64,000 bases of DNA from contig CAMUHN010000006.1 in the NCBI GenBank assembly GCA_947088675.1, forward strand, positions 1 to 64,000. The letters run 5' to 3'. The notes under the pieces were generated by a model that ran no database searches, was not told the origin of the DNA, and worked only from the letters and a program-made list of their open reading frames with translations. Position 1 is the stretch's first letter. Each line of letters opens with the position of its first letter. This document shows positions 27,317-39,500 of this stretch, piece by piece. Position numbers and translations under genes: made by a program. The stretch comes from an uncultured Roseburia sp. Lineage in GTDB: Bacteria > Bacillota > Clostridia > Lachnospirales > Lachnospiraceae.

Positions 27317-28932
27317 TGCATATGTTGTACAAAATTAATAACGGCTGCATAAGATACAACGCCCAAACAATAATTGATAATATAAATATTGAAATAAAGG
27401 ATGCTGAGAAAATTGCAATTATTGGAAACAACGGATGTGGAAAAACATCCTTGCTGAAACTAATTTCCAATGAGATCGGTTTAAGTAAAAGAGACAGCGA
27501 TGAAGATATTTATATTGAAAAGTATGGAAAGATAAGTATAGGGTACTTAAAACAAATTTCAGATCATGCGTTATCATGTACGCTGCAGGATGAAATAGAT
27601 CATATCTATGAACCTATGGTGCAGATGATAGAAAATATGGACAGGCTTGTGGAACAGATGGAAAGAGATCCCTCCGAAGAAACCATTATGAGATATTCGG
27701 TTTTGCAGGAAGAGTTTTTTCGTTTAGGCGGGTATGATTATGCGAATGATTTAGACTATATTTTGTCAAACCTTGGATTTACTTCTGCTGACTATAAAAA
27801 GAAAATATGCGAATTTTCAGGAGGAGAACGCACTAAAATAGAATTGGCAAAAGTTATATTAAGTAAACCGGATATTATGCTGCTGGATGAGCCTACCAAC
27901 CATCTGGATCAGGATATGACAGAGTGGCTTGAAAATTATATCAGTCACTATGATAAGGCTGCAATCATAGTATCTCATGACAGAATGTTCCTGGATAAGG
28001 TAGCGGACAAAATATATGAGATTGAACATAAAACCGTGAAAGAATACAAAGGAAATTACACGGATTTTGTGAGACAGAAAAAGAAAAATTATGAAATACA
28101 ATTGAAAATGTATGAGGAGCAGCAAAAGCAGATTGAGCGGTTGAAAGATATTGCAGAGAGATTTAAGCATATCCCGTCCAAATCTGCCATGGCTAAGGCG
28201 AAACTTAAATATATTGAGAGAATGGAAAAGATCGAAAGACCACGAAAGGATGATTTAAGTACTTTTTATACAAATCTTGCACCTGCTAAAAAATCTGGAA
28301 AAGAGGTTTTCCGGGCTGAAAAATTAAATGTCGGGTATGATTCAAACTTTTTTGAGATATCGTTTGTTGTAGAGAAAGGGCAAAAAATTGCATGTATTGG
28401 AAAAAACGGGGTTGGAAAATCAACCCTGTTAAAAACCATGATGGGCCTGGTGAAACCTGTTTCAGGAACATTTCAATGGGGAAACAATGCGGATGTCGGA
28501 TATTTTGATCAGCATGCCGCAAACGTCGGCTCGGAAAGGACAGTGTTGGATGAATTTTGGAATGAATATCCAAAGCTGTCTCAAAATGAGGTGAGAAGTT
28601 ACTTGGGGGCGTTTCTTTTCAGACAGGATGAAGTATATAAAAATGTCAAAGATTTATCCGGGGGGGAAAGAGCGCGATTAAATCTAGCTAAAATATTTAA
28701 GAGAAAACCGAATGTACTATTGTTGGATGAACCTACCAATCATATGGATTTGCTGGGGAAAGAAACGTTGGAAAATATGCTCGCACAATTTACAGGTACT
28801 GTTGTTTTTGTAACGCATGACAGATATTTTGTAAAGAAAATAGCAACTGCGTTGTTAATATTTAATGAAGACGGAGTGACATATTTTAAGGGAAGCTATG
28901 ATGAGTATAAAGAAAAAGTCAAAAATGCATAA
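27313..28932 (+). CDS. ABC-F ATPase, likely self-resistance
   Basis: 539 residues, two ABC domains in one chain and no membrane helices. Walker A motifs are GNNGCGKT and GKNGVGKS. Both signature motifs (FSGGER, LSGGER) and both LDEPTNH Walker B boxes are intact, and the charged interdomain linker contains long Lys/Glu helices. ABC-F proteins act at the ribosomal E site; those inside antibiotic clusters displace the drug and protect the host. Its location between the NRPS and exporter genes suggests that role here, but a housekeeping translation factor copy cannot be excluded. ATG at 27313 overlaps the NRPS stop (ATGA); in-frame ATGs at 27316 and 27322 are alternatives. Confidence 0.88.
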   Translation: MMHMLYKINNGCIRYNAQTIIDNINIEIKDAEKIAIIGNNGCGKTSLLKLISNEIGLSKRDSDEDIYIEKYGKISIGYLKQISDHALSCTLQDEIDHIYEPMVQMIENMDRLVEQMERDPSEETIMRYSVLQEEFFRLGGYDYANDLDYILSNLGFTSADYKKKICEFSGGERTKIELAKVILSKPDIMLLDEPTNHLDQDMTEWLENYISHYDKAAIIVSHDRMFLDKVADKIYEIEHKTVKEYKGNYTDFVRQKKKNYEIQLKMYEEQQKQIERLKDIAERFKHIPSKSAMAKAKLKYIERMEKIERPRKDDLSTFYTNLAPAKKSGKEVFRAEKLNVGYDSNFFEISFVVEKGQKIACIGKNGVGKSTLLKTMMGLVKPVSGTFQWGNNADVGYFDQHAANVGSERTVLDEFWNEYPKLSQNEVRSYLGAFLFRQDEVYKNVKDLSGGERARLNLAKIFKRKPNVLLLDEPTNHMDLLGKETLENMLAQFTGTVVFVTHDRYFVKKIATALLIFNEDGVTYFKGSYDEYKEKVKNA

Positions 28933-28948
28933 AGGAGAGGAGACAGCT

Positions 28949-29986
28949 ATGAGAGAAAACTGTGAAGAAACAATATCCGCTTTTTATAGAAATAAAATCA
29001 GAGAAGAAGAACAATTTGTTGCGTATGGTCCGTTAAAGAGAGCGGTGCAGAAAAATGCACATTATCAAAACAGTTCAGAATATGGAGTGGAAAATGATTT
29101 CGCCGGAGACGATTTGTGCGCAATCGATTCCTCGAATGCAATCCTGCATAAATATTCAGATCGGCTGCTTGTTTTGATGACAGGTAAATGTGTCAGCGAA
29201 TGTGCATACTGTTTCAGACAGGTCAATCGTAAGACAAGTATTGCAGAATTAGAAGTCACGGAAATTGCAAATCGGGTTATTGATTATATCAAACAGCATA
29301 ATACGGTCAAAGAAGTGATTTTAAGCGGCGGAGATCCGGTTTTGCTGGGAAATGAAAAACTGGCGTATTTTTTTAACAGAGTCAGCAGTGAAACAGATAT
29401 TAAAAATTTCAGGTTACATACCCGTTCCATCGTATATATGCCGGATTTGCTCTCAGATCAGGTGATTAAAGTGCTGTCGGATTATCATGTTCGTTTAATC
29501 TTTCATATTATTCATCCCTATGAACTCTGTGATACGGTAAAACAGAAAATAAAGCTAATCTGTGACGCCGGAATCAGATGCTATAATCAATTTCCGCTCT
29601 TACGGGGAATTAATGATCATGTTGAGGTGATTTCTGAACTTTTGAATTTACTTGATCAGAATAGAGTCAGAAATCTGTCTGTTTTCATAACAGATCCTTT
29701 AAATTGTATTGAAGAATACAGAGTTTCTATAAATCGCTGTTATGAAATGTGGCAATGCCTGGAAACGCAATATCCGTCATGGATTAACTCGACGAAAATG
29801 GTCTTTGATTCTTCCATTGGAAAAGTAAATATTAAGAATCTGATAGAATATGATCCGGATCAGGGCGGCTGCTGGTTCCAGAGGCGGGATAAAAAAATAT
29901 TTTTCAAAGATATTCCAAAAGAAGTAGACATTCCCGGAGAACTTTCTGCCATGCTTTGGAAAAGAGACGCAAAGGTGAGAGTATGA
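28949..29986 (+). CDS. Radical-SAM/PLP aminomutase (KamA/EpmB-like)
   Basis: 345 residues. The radical-SAM cluster motif is C-x3-C-x2-C (CVSECAYCF), followed by SGGDPVLL. The C-terminal VFDSSIGKVNI stretch keeps a Lys at the place where lysine 2,3-aminomutase binds PLP. The CYCFRQ context is closer to EpmB-type than to fermentation-type lysine aminomutases. The enzyme should move an alpha-amino group to the beta carbon of a free amino acid. Its substrate is not readable; lysine is the default for the family, and arginine, glutamate or another residue are possible. In this operon it would supply a beta-amino acid building block. The start at 28949 is preferred over an in-frame ATG 51 bases upstream because AAAGGAGAGG precedes it. 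Confidence 0.85.
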   Translation: MRENCEETISAFYRNKIREEEQFVAYGPLKRAVQKNAHYQNSSEYGVENDFAGDDLCAIDSSNAILHKYSDRLLVLMTGKCVSECAYCFRQVNRKTSIAELEVTEIANRVIDYIKQHNTVKEVILSGGDPVLLGNEKLAYFFNRVSSETDIKNFRLHTRSIVYMPDLLSDQVIKVLSDYHVRLIFHIIHPYELCDTVKQKIKLICDAGIRCYNQFPLLRGINDHVEVISELLNLLDQNRVRNLSVFITDPLNCIEEYRVSINRCYEMWQCLETQYPSWINSTKMVFDSSIGKVNIKNLIEYDPDQGGCWFQRRDKKIFFKDIPKEVDIPGELSAMLWKRDAKVRV

Positions 29987-31770
29987 AAAAAGTATATTTG
30001 TTCGATTGTTTAAAAATAGTATTCAAAGTGGATTTGATCAGTGCGCTTGTGGTTTTTATACTCAAGTTTATCTCTGCTCTTGTGCCTGCACTGCAGACTT
30101 TGCTGGTGGCAAAGTTTGTCGACAATGTGACAAATCGGCAGATCAGATCCGTTTTTGAAAGCGAAATCATGTTGCCGATTCTCTCGCTGATTGTTTTAAT
30201 CGCATATAGCTGGATAACAAAAAGCCTTATAAATTTGCTTGAACAGCATATCGAGATGAGGGTGAGAGAGAAGTATAAAACGCAGTTGATTGAGAAAATC
30301 AGCCGTTTGAAATATGAATATATGGAAAACGGAAGCACAAGAGATAAAATTGCCAGGGTCAGCAAAGACTTTGAAGTGAGGATACGGAGCGCATATATAA
30401 ATATGTTAAATTTTCTGGAATTGGTAGTTAAAGTTGCAGGCATTCTTCTCATTATGTTTACGCAGGTCTGGTGGGTCGCTGTTCTCATATTTTTTGTTTC
30501 TGTGCCATGTTTTTATATAGCGGTCAAAAGCGGTAAAAAAGAGTACGATGCGGAGATAGAAGTGACTAAGATCAACCGTATGAATGAATATTATAATGAG
30601 ATGTTAAAAAGCAGAGATTACGTGGAAGAAAGGACACTTTTTCAGTATAATGACGCCTACATAAGCAGATTTTCAAAACAGTATGAGTATGCCCGCAGGT
30701 ATAAAACGAAAGTAAGGCTGAAATGGTTTATCAAAATGAAAGCGGGCAGTATGGCTACTATTGTGGTGTCTGCAGTACTTATTGCTGTCCTGGTACCGTT
30801 GACATTACAGAAAATGCTGAGTCTGGGAATGTTTATGGCGCTGATTAATGCAGTATTTAACATTGTTCAGAATATGTCTTGGGATCTGACATGGGCCATC
30901 AATCGCAATATGTGGTTTCATGAGTATTTTAAAGATTTAAGAGATATCAATCATCTGGAAGAGGACAATTTGTTTTCAGAATCTAAGACGCGTATCAGGG
31001 AATTTAAAGAACTGGAATTTCGAAACGTATCTTTTAAATACCCAGGTACAGAACAATATATTTTGAAAGATTTATCGTTTCGGATTGAAGCAGGGAAAAA
31101 GTATGCGCTTGTAGGTGCAAACGGGGCAGGAAAAACAACCATAATTAAGTTGATGAATGGACTTTATCAGGACTATGAGGGTGAAATACTGTTGAATGGG
31201 AAAGAAATCAGACAGTATGACAGGAGATTTATGGCTACAGTTTTTCAGGATTTTGCGAGATATCCGCTCAGCTTAAAAGAGAATATTTCCATTATAAGAC
31301 AGGGGAATACTTCGGAAGAAGAAATAAGGCATGTAATCAAAGACGCAGGCCTGGATCAGACGGTGAGCAGGCTGAACAACGGTATGCATAGCTGTCTGGG
31401 AAAATATAAGAAAGACAGTCAGGATGTGTCGGGCGGGGAATGGCAAAAAATTGCTCTGGCCAGATGCATCTTATCCAAAGCGCCGTTTAAGATCTTAGAT
31501 GAGCCGACATCTGCAATGGATCCTGTCTTTGAGACGATGATCTACGATAAATTTAAACAGATCAGTCAAAATAAAACGATACTGCTAATCACCCACAGAC
31601 TTGCATCCGTAAAAATGTCAGATATTATTTTGGTATTGCAGGATGGAAAACTGGTTGAGCAGGGTACGCATCAACAGCTTTTGAATAACGGCGGATTATA
31701 TAAAACAATGTACACAGAACAGGCGAAATGGTATGACGAGAGCGGAAAGGTAGAAATAAGTTATGAATAA
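29983..31770 (+). CDS. ABC exporter half-transporter 1
   Basis: 595 residues. The membrane domain covers about 1-330 with five to six hydrophobic helices. The ATPase domain has Walker A GANGAGKT, a Q-loop FQDFARYP, signature VSGGEW and a Walker B-like KILDEPTSAMD. It belongs to the MsbA/multidrug exporter family and pairs with the next gene, whose start it overlaps by 8 bases. Exporter pairs in NRPS clusters usually secrete the product. The start at 29983 overlaps the aminomutase stop by ATGA and follows AAAGGTGAG; an in-frame ATG 27 bases upstream is less likely. The H-loop is present (ITHRLAS). Confidence 0.9.
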   Translation: MKKVYLFDCLKIVFKVDLISALVVFILKFISALVPALQTLLVAKFVDNVTNRQIRSVFESEIMLPILSLIVLIAYSWITKSLINLLEQHIEMRVREKYKTQLIEKISRLKYEYMENGSTRDKIARVSKDFEVRIRSAYINMLNFLELVVKVAGILLIMFTQVWWVAVLIFFVSVPCFYIAVKSGKKEYDAEIEVTKINRMNEYYNEMLKSRDYVEERTLFQYNDAYISRFSKQYEYARRYKTKVRLKWFIKMKAGSMATIVVSAVLIAVLVPLTLQKMLSLGMFMALINAVFNIVQNMSWDLTWAINRNMWFHEYFKDLRDINHLEEDNLFSESKTRIREFKELEFRNVSFKYPGTEQYILKDLSFRIEAGKKYALVGANGAGKTTIIKLMNGLYQDYEGEILLNGKEIRQYDRRFMATVFQDFARYPLSLKENISIIRQGNTSEEEIRHVIKDAGLDQTVSRLNNGMHSCLGKYKKDSQDVSGGEWQKIALARCILSKAPFKILDEPTSAMDPVFETMIYDKFKQISQNKTILLITHRLASVKMSDIILVLQDGKLVEQGTHQQLLNNGGLYKTMYTEQAKWYDESGKVEISYE

Positions 31771-33529
31771 GAATCTTTTTCAAACATTTTTAAAAGCATA
31801 TCCTGTTATATATAAACCTGTATGGAAAGAAAATCTGTTATTATCATTTGTAGACGTCTTCCACGGATTGTCTTTTGCGGTATTGATCATTGCGACACAG
31901 AGATTTTTTGACGCAATAACGGTTTATCTGGGAGGAACAGGCAGCCAAAATCAAGTTATTTCACTGGCGTGGACAGTAATCTTTTGTCAGATACTCAGCC
32001 AGCTGTTAAATGGTTTTGTCAATTTTTATGCAGATGTCGTGCGGGAAAAAGGATACGGGCGAATCTGTGTAATGATTCAGAGGAAGATTCAAAAGACGGC
32101 GCCTGTAAATTTTGAGAAAAACGATTTTCTAGACGACATGAATAAGGCGGACCAGGGGGCGCAGGAAGCCTGCGCTATGGTAGATACGGTAAATTCGATT
32201 TTTACTTTTTATGTGCCCTATTTTGTTTTAATGGGAATGTATATGTATCATTTGAACTATATCCTGATTATTTCTGTGCTGCTTGTGTTTCTTCCGGTAT
32301 TGGTAACTAATTATGTACAAATGCATTTCGGGGATATCATTGAGCAGAAAATTGCACCTGTCCGCAGAGAAGCGGAAGCATATGAGAAATCGCTTACGAC
32401 ATTGGATAATTTTAAAGAGACGAAAGTTTTGTATGCAGCAAAGTATTTTATTCATCTCTTTCAGACAAGCGTTTCTCAATGGAATCAGGTTTCCTGGAAT
32501 ATCAGAAAAAAGGAGGCTGTGATCAATCTTGGACTGAATACATTCAGTTTTCTGGCTTACGGTGTTATTTTGATCATGCTTGTTTATCTGACTGTTTGTG
32601 GAGAAATATCGGTCGGCTCATTTGCCGTAGTGTTTTCTGCGATTGACGTTATGTTTTATCTGATGCAGGAGATATTTCGGGACAGCCTTGGGAATGTTGC
32701 AAAGAATATGGGACGAATCAACAATTTTCTGAATCTGATACAATCGGAGGAAATAAGCCAGAAGAGTATTCGCGTAAAAGACGGTTCTATTGAACTGAAA
32801 AACGTTAATTTTAAATATCCCGAGTCTAAGCAAAACTGTCTGAATCATATTACATTGAAAATTAACAGTAAAGAAACGGTTGCAGTTGTGGGACAGAACG
32901 GTTCCGGCAAAACGACATTATCAAAGATAATTCTTGGCATCTATAAACCGGACAGTGGAGAGGTCATAGTAGGCGGGGAAAAGATAGATGAAAGGCATAA
33001 TTGTTTTCCGGATATGAGCGCGGTATTTCAGAAATTTAACAGATATAAATTAAATATAGAAGATAACATTATAATTTCTGATGTGAATGATGAGAGTGGT
33101 TATTTGGATGCAATGAATGAAGTTGATAATGATCTTAACATTGATCCTGAAATGATATTGTCAAGAGATTTTGACGGGATAGATTTATCCGGAGGTCAGT
33201 GGCAGAAAATAGCAATTGCAAGAGGAATCCACAGATCATGTAAAATTTTAGTTCTGGACGAACCCACATCAGCAATTGATCCTGCACAGGAGAGTGAATT
33301 ATATCATACGTTTATGAGGATTGCAGAGGAGAAAACCTGTGTGATGATTACTCACAGGCTTGGGCTTGCAAAGATTGCGGATCGAATCATTGTATTAAAG
33401 GACGGCGCAATCGTCGAAGACGGAAAGCATCAGGAACTCCTGGAGCGCAAAGGCGAATACTGCAGAATGTGGTCTTTGCAGGCAGAGTGGTATCAGAATC
33501 AGACGATTGGTTCGAAAGATTCTGTTTAA
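31763..33529 (+). CDS. ABC exporter half-transporter 2
   Basis: 588 residues with the same layout as its partner: six predicted membrane helices in the first ~330 residues, Walker A GQNGSGKT, Q-loop FQKFNRYK, signature LSGGQW, Walker B VLDEPTSAID and H-loop ITHRLGL. Both ATPase halves look catalytically complete. A heterodimeric exporter is the simplest reading, and the peptide product is the likely cargo. The gene ends 49 bases before the largest NRPS gene, the only gap in the cluster of that size after 22.3 kb. Confidence 0.9.
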   Translation: MNKNLFQTFLKAYPVIYKPVWKENLLLSFVDVFHGLSFAVLIIATQRFFDAITVYLGGTGSQNQVISLAWTVIFCQILSQLLNGFVNFYADVVREKGYGRICVMIQRKIQKTAPVNFEKNDFLDDMNKADQGAQEACAMVDTVNSIFTFYVPYFVLMGMYMYHLNYILIISVLLVFLPVLVTNYVQMHFGDIIEQKIAPVRREAEAYEKSLTTLDNFKETKVLYAAKYFIHLFQTSVSQWNQVSWNIRKKEAVINLGLNTFSFLAYGVILIMLVYLTVCGEISVGSFAVVFSAIDVMFYLMQEIFRDSLGNVAKNMGRINNFLNLIQSEEISQKSIRVKDGSIELKNVNFKYPESKQNCLNHITLKINSKETVAVVGQNGSGKTTLSKIILGIYKPDSGEVIVGGEKIDERHNCFPDMSAVFQKFNRYKLNIEDNIIISDVNDESGYLDAMNEVDNDLNIDPEMILSRDFDGIDLSGGQWQKIAIARGIHRSCKILVLDEPTSAIDPAQESELYHTFMRIAEEKTCVMITHRLGLAKIADRIIVLKDGAIVEDGKHQELLERKGEYCRMWSLQAEWYQNQTIGSKDSV

Positions 33530-33578
33530 AGTTTATTTTTATCTGACATAAGTACTGGCAGCAGAAGGAGATATCAAT

Positions 33579-36500
33579 ATGGATAACGTAATAAAAAAAA
33601 GCAACGATACTGAAAAGACTTATTCTTCGGAATCACTCATACAAAAATTTGAAAAAAATGCAAATAATTATCCGCAGAATATTGCAATTGAAAGTGATGC
33701 CGGTGGGATCACATATGCACAATTAAATAACAAAGCCAATGCGATCGGGAAAAAATTAAAGGATTGCGGAATCGGAAGAAATGATGTAGTTGCGGTCTGT
33801 ATCAGGAGAAGCACGGAGATGATAGAGGCAATATATGGAATTTTAAAAGCGGGAGCCGCGTATCTTCCGCTGGATCCAGAATTTCCACAGCAACGGCTCA
33901 ATTATATGATTTCGGATGCATGTCCGAAAGCAGTATTCGTCATCGATCAGGCCAATGCGCGCAAATTTAATGAAAAGAAATTGAAAGTGATTGATTTGAA
34001 AACAGACATACCGGATGGAAACTATGACAATCTGAATATTCAGAATGAACCTGATGACACCGCGTATGTTATTTACACTTCCGGAACAACAGGTAATCCA
34101 AAAGGAGTTATGAACCGTCACTTATCATTAAAAAACAGAATAGAATGGATGGACGATCAATATGCTCTGCACCCGGATGATGTGATTTTGCAGAAGACAA
34201 CTGTTACATTTGATGTTTCGGTTTGGGAGATTCTGTGGTGGGGGATGAAAGGGGCCAGGACTGCTATTCTTAAACCGGGAGGGGAGAGAGATCCCAGCGA
34301 GATTTGCAATGCCATTTATAAATATCATATTACTACAATTCATTTTGTGCCGTCCATGTTTCAGGCATTTCTGACATATATCAGTGAGAACAAAGAGATT
34401 ACTGAGAAATTGACATGCTTAAGAAAAGTATTTTTGAGCGGAGAGGCATTAAAAGTTAAACAGGTAGAACAGTTTTGGTCTTTTTTTAAATACAGAGACA
34501 TTCATCTTGTAAATCTGTATGGCCCAACTGAAGCTGCAATTGATGTGACTTATTATGAATGCAAAGAAAAACAGGATATCATTCCTATTGGCAAACCGAT
34601 CAGTAATATAAAGATTCATATTGTAAAAAATTTTGAAGAATGCGGAATACAGGATGCAGGTGAATTGTGTATTGCAGGAGTCGGGCTTGCGAAAGGTTAT
34701 ATAAATCAGAGCGAACTGACCAAAAAGTTTTTTGTAGCGAATCCATTTGACGGGGGTATTATGTACCGAAGCGGAGATTTGGCCAGATGGCTGCCGGACG
34801 GTAATATTGAGTTTTTGGGCAGGATAGACAATCAGGTAAAAATCAGGGGAATACGGGTGGAGTTAGGAGAGATTGAGAGCAAATTAACAGAAATCAAAGA
34901 GATCTCGCAGGCGGTTGTAGTGGAAAAAGAAGATAAAAGCGGCTTAAAAGCGATCTATGCTTATCTGATTTCCTCTCAAAAATTGGATATCAGGGAGATA
35001 AAAGCAAAATTAAGGAAATTATTGCCCGATTATATGATACCCGGCTATATGATGCAGATAGATCAAATTCCTGTCAATCGAAACGGAAAACTGGACAGAA
35101 ATGCATTGCCAAAAATAAAGCAGCAAAGATATGCAGAGTATGCAGAAGCAGAAAATGAGTGCCAGCGGAATTTGATTTCCATTTTTAAAAATGTTTTGAG
35201 AATTGAGGAGCCTGTCGGTATTGATGATAGCTTTTTTGATCTGGGCGGGCATTCGTTAAGAGCCGCATATCTTTCAAATTCTATTATGAAAATGTATCGC
35301 AGGCATGTCAGTGTCGAAGATATCTATCAGTATCCGACAGTTCGAAAATTAAGCGCTTTTATGCAGCAATTAAGTGGAGAAAGTAAAGCGGATTCGCTGC
35401 GGCATATACAGACAGTCGTAAAATATCCAATGTCATATGCACAGCGTAATATATATCTGGCGCAGATTCGAAATCCGGCCGAGGCGTCTTATAATATTGT
35501 TTCATGTTATAAAATAGTCGGAGTATTTGATAAGAAGAGATTTGAAAAAGCAGTGCGGGAAACGGTACGAAAAAATGAGATTCTGCGAACTGCATTTAAA
35601 GAAGAACAGGGCAATTTATACCAGTTAATTTATGATGAGATAAAAACGAACGTTGAATACGAAGAAAATCTGACGGATTCCATCAGAGAAATTTATCTGA
35701 ATTATCCGAAACCGTTTGATTTGGCGATGCTGCCGTTGTTTCGGATTAAAATCGTATCAGCGCGGGACGGATATTATATGTTATTGGATATTCATCATAT
35801 CATAAGTGATGGAACCGGTACAGAAATATTTCTTGAAATGCTGATTGACGAGTACCACAACCGGGCTGGTGAAATCGAGTTTCAGTATAAAGATTACAGT
35901 GAATGGGAGAGGAAGCAGGATTATTCGTCCCAGAGAGAATATTGGAGAAAAGAGCTGTCGCAGATTACCGGCCGGCTGAATCTTCCTGCCGACAAAATTC
36001 GCACCAGAATAAGATCTGATCGCGGAGGAAGTATTTCATGCGGGATAGATCCGTCATTAAAAGGAGCTCTGGTTTCGTTTTGCAGAGAAAATAACTGCAG
36101 TGAATATATGGTACTGTTATCTGTATTTATGGTGTTGTTACATAAATACAGCCGACAGAATGATATTTTGGTTGGAACGCCTGTATCAGGCAGGGGCAGT
36201 TTAGAGACGCAGGGAATGCTGGGAATGTTTGTAAATACAGTTGTTATGAGAGGAAGACCCGATAAAAAAATACGTTTTACAGATTTCTTAAAGGAAGTGA
36301 GCCAAACTGCATTTTTAGCTTACGCGAATCAGAATTATCCGTTTGAGCTTTTGGTTTCTGATCTGGAGGATCATACGGATCGTGCTTTTAACAATTTGTT
36401 TGATGTCATGTTTATAATGCAGAACACAGAAAAACTTCATTCTAATGATGTTGAATTTACACTTGAACCGATTCGTCTGCCGGAAGTTGTCTCAAAATTT

Positions 36501-39500
36501 GACATTACGCTGGAAGTATTGGAGGAAAACGAGGGTTATGAACTTGTCTGGGAATATTCTTATGATCTGTATCACAAACAAACGGCGGAGATTATGCTTT
36601 CGCATTATGTGGAATTGTTGAGACAGGCGATAGAAAATCCCTCGTTTCCGCTGGAGCAGCTTAACGTTCTTTCAGAGAATGAGGAAGAGCGGATTTTACA
36701 CGGATTTAACCCGGGTCACTTTGTTTTAAAAAAAGAGACAGGAATTTATCATGAATTTGTAAAATCAGTGGAAAAATATCCGCACAGAGTCGCAGTAATT
36801 GAACATGAGCGGGAAATTACATATTACGGGTTATTTCAAAAGGCGGCCTCCATCGCCGGACGGCTTAGAGAGTACGGAGTGGAGCAAAATAGTTTTGTGC
36901 CGCTCATTTTAGAAAAGGGGATTTCATGTATTGCAGCCATCATGGGTGTGCTGCAGGCTGGAGCGGCCTTTGTGCCGGTTGACAGAAATTATCCGCTGAA
37001 ACGTATTGAATATATTCTTAAGGATTGTAATGCCCGGATCGTAATTTGCGAAGAGACAGACCGCGAACTGGGCAAAATGCTTAAAAGCATGAAGATATCT
37101 GAAATCAGAACAGGGAATGAACCGCCCGCATACAATATGGAAAAGAATCCGATTGCGTACAGGCAGGATGATTTGGCATACCTGATCTATACATCTGGCA
37201 CAACCGGTAATCCAAAAGGCGTAATGATAGAACAAAGAGGGCTGCTTGAGCTGTGTCAGGATTTTAGCAGTAAGTTTTGTTTAGAGCCGGGGAAGAGAAT
37301 CCTCAATCATACCAATATTTCTTTTGATCCGTTTATTGAAGAAGTGTTTCCTGCGCTCCTGTCGGGTGCAGCCCTGGTGGTTTCGCCTCCAAAAGCACAG
37401 GAAAATATGCGCCTTTTGTGTGATTTCATGTATGAAAAGCAGGTTGATATTGCAGATTTCTGTCCTTTGGTGCTTTCTGAATTACTGCCGCATTTAAAGA
37501 AAAAACATTGTGTGAAACAAATAATCTGCGGCGGTGATAATTTGCCGGCTGCGTTGATAAATGAAGTAAGGAAACTTGAAATAGAATTATATAATCATTA
37601 TGGTCCAAGTGAAATTACGGTAGACGCGACGTCTTATCTGTGTACAGGCGACACGCGCAATATTATCGGCAAACCGTTTGCCGGGAAAAAAGTATATATA
37701 ATGAATGAAAATCAATTGTGCGGAATAGGGATACCGGGAGAAATATGCATAGAAGGAAATGGCGTAGCCAGAGGATATCTTAATACTGCGGAATCGGGGG
37801 CATTTGTGGAATCTCCGTTTCATGAGAAGAACAGAATGTATCGGTCAGGAGATCTCGGCCGATGGCTGCCTGACGGGAATATCGAGTATCTGGGCCGGAT
37901 AGACAAGCAGGTAAAAATAAATGGGATTCGAATTGAACTTTCTGAGATAGAGACGGTGATAAAGAGATCAGAGCAGGTGCGCGATGCAGTTGTCGCGGCG
38001 CAGGAGTATAACGGCGAGCATGTCCTGGCGGCTTATATCGTTTCAGAACAGGCAGAAGAGAAAGGCGCCGGTTCTTTAAAAGAGGAAATAAGCAATATTT
38101 TACCTGCGTATATGATGCCCTCTTTTTGGTTTTTCATAGATGCAGTACCTGTGACGACAAATGGAAAAGTTGATTATAATCAGTTATCAAAATTCTTTCT
38201 GCCGCAGGAAGGGAACGAAAAAGACCGGCCGAGAAATGAGCGGGAAAATAAAGTGTGCAATCTCTTCAAAGAAATATTAATGCTGCGCAGTGTCGGGATA
38301 TTTGATAATTTTTTTGAACTGGGAGGACATTCGCTCAAAGCCATCTATCTTGTAAACCGTATGGAGGATGAATTTGGAAAACGATTGTCGGTACGGGACA
38401 TATATCGTAATCCGACAGTTGCTTCTATCAGCAAAATAATCGGAAACAGGAAGCAGGAAGAACGCATACCGGCCAACGACTGCAGCAGGGCCGAAATGTC
38501 TTATGCACAGAGAGCCATCTATATAACGGATCAGCTGGATGAAAGCGGGATGCTTTATAATATTACCAAATGTTATAAAATCGTGGGCAAATTAAAATTG
38601 TCTGATTTACAACAGGCATTTCGTATCATAGTGCAGAAAAATGAAATTTTAAGAACCGTATTTCAGGTAATAGACGGCGTTTTTATGCAGATAATTCAGG
38701 AGCAGACAGAAACGGAGATTTCCTATAGAAAGCTGAATCAGAAAAAAATAGAAGATGCTGTTGAAGAGATTCGAAAACCATTTCATCTGCAGACAGGGCC
38801 GCTTGTCCGGCTGACATATATCGAAGATGACAAACAGGCCTGTATATTGATTGAAATGCATCATATTATTTCGGATGGGACGAGTTTTAATCTGTTTGTC
38901 GACCAGCTTTTGAAATTATGTAATGGATTTAAGGTAAAAGAGAACAGACTGCAGTATAAGGATTACAGTATCTGGCACAATAAAAAAGACAGTGCAGAAG
39001 AAAAGCAGTACTGGCTGACGCAATTGGCTGATTATCCGCAAAACGTCGAGATCATGCCGGATTATGCCCGAAAGAAGATAAGATCTATGCGGGGCAGTTC
39101 AATACAGAAAATGATCGATAGAGAAACCTGTCTGGCAGTGAAAAAGTTTGCCCTCGATTATAACTACAGTGAATATATGATCCTGTTGTCAGCTTATCTG
39201 ATTTTGTTAAAGAGATACGGCAGGCAGGAAGATATGATTGTAGGTTGTCCCATGTCAGGAAGGATACATACTGATATTGATGAAATGCTTGGAATGTTTG
39301 TCAATACTGTCCCAATCAGATGTGTTGTGGATGAGAACCAGATATACCGGAAGTTTTTAGATGAGATAAAAGAGATTACGCTCTCTGCGTATGATTATCA
39401 GGACTACCCGTTTGAAAAAATGCTGGAAGAACTCGGCGTCAAAAGCGAGCCTTCCAGGAATCCCCTGTATGATACTGTATTTGTTTTGCAGAATACTTAC

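Noticed and set aside
28949..29986. EpmB translation-factor lysylation enzyme or lysine fermentation KamA
   Set aside because: No EF-P, EpmA or lysine degradation gene nearby; overlapping frames with the exporter and its place in the NRPS unit favour a biosynthetic role.
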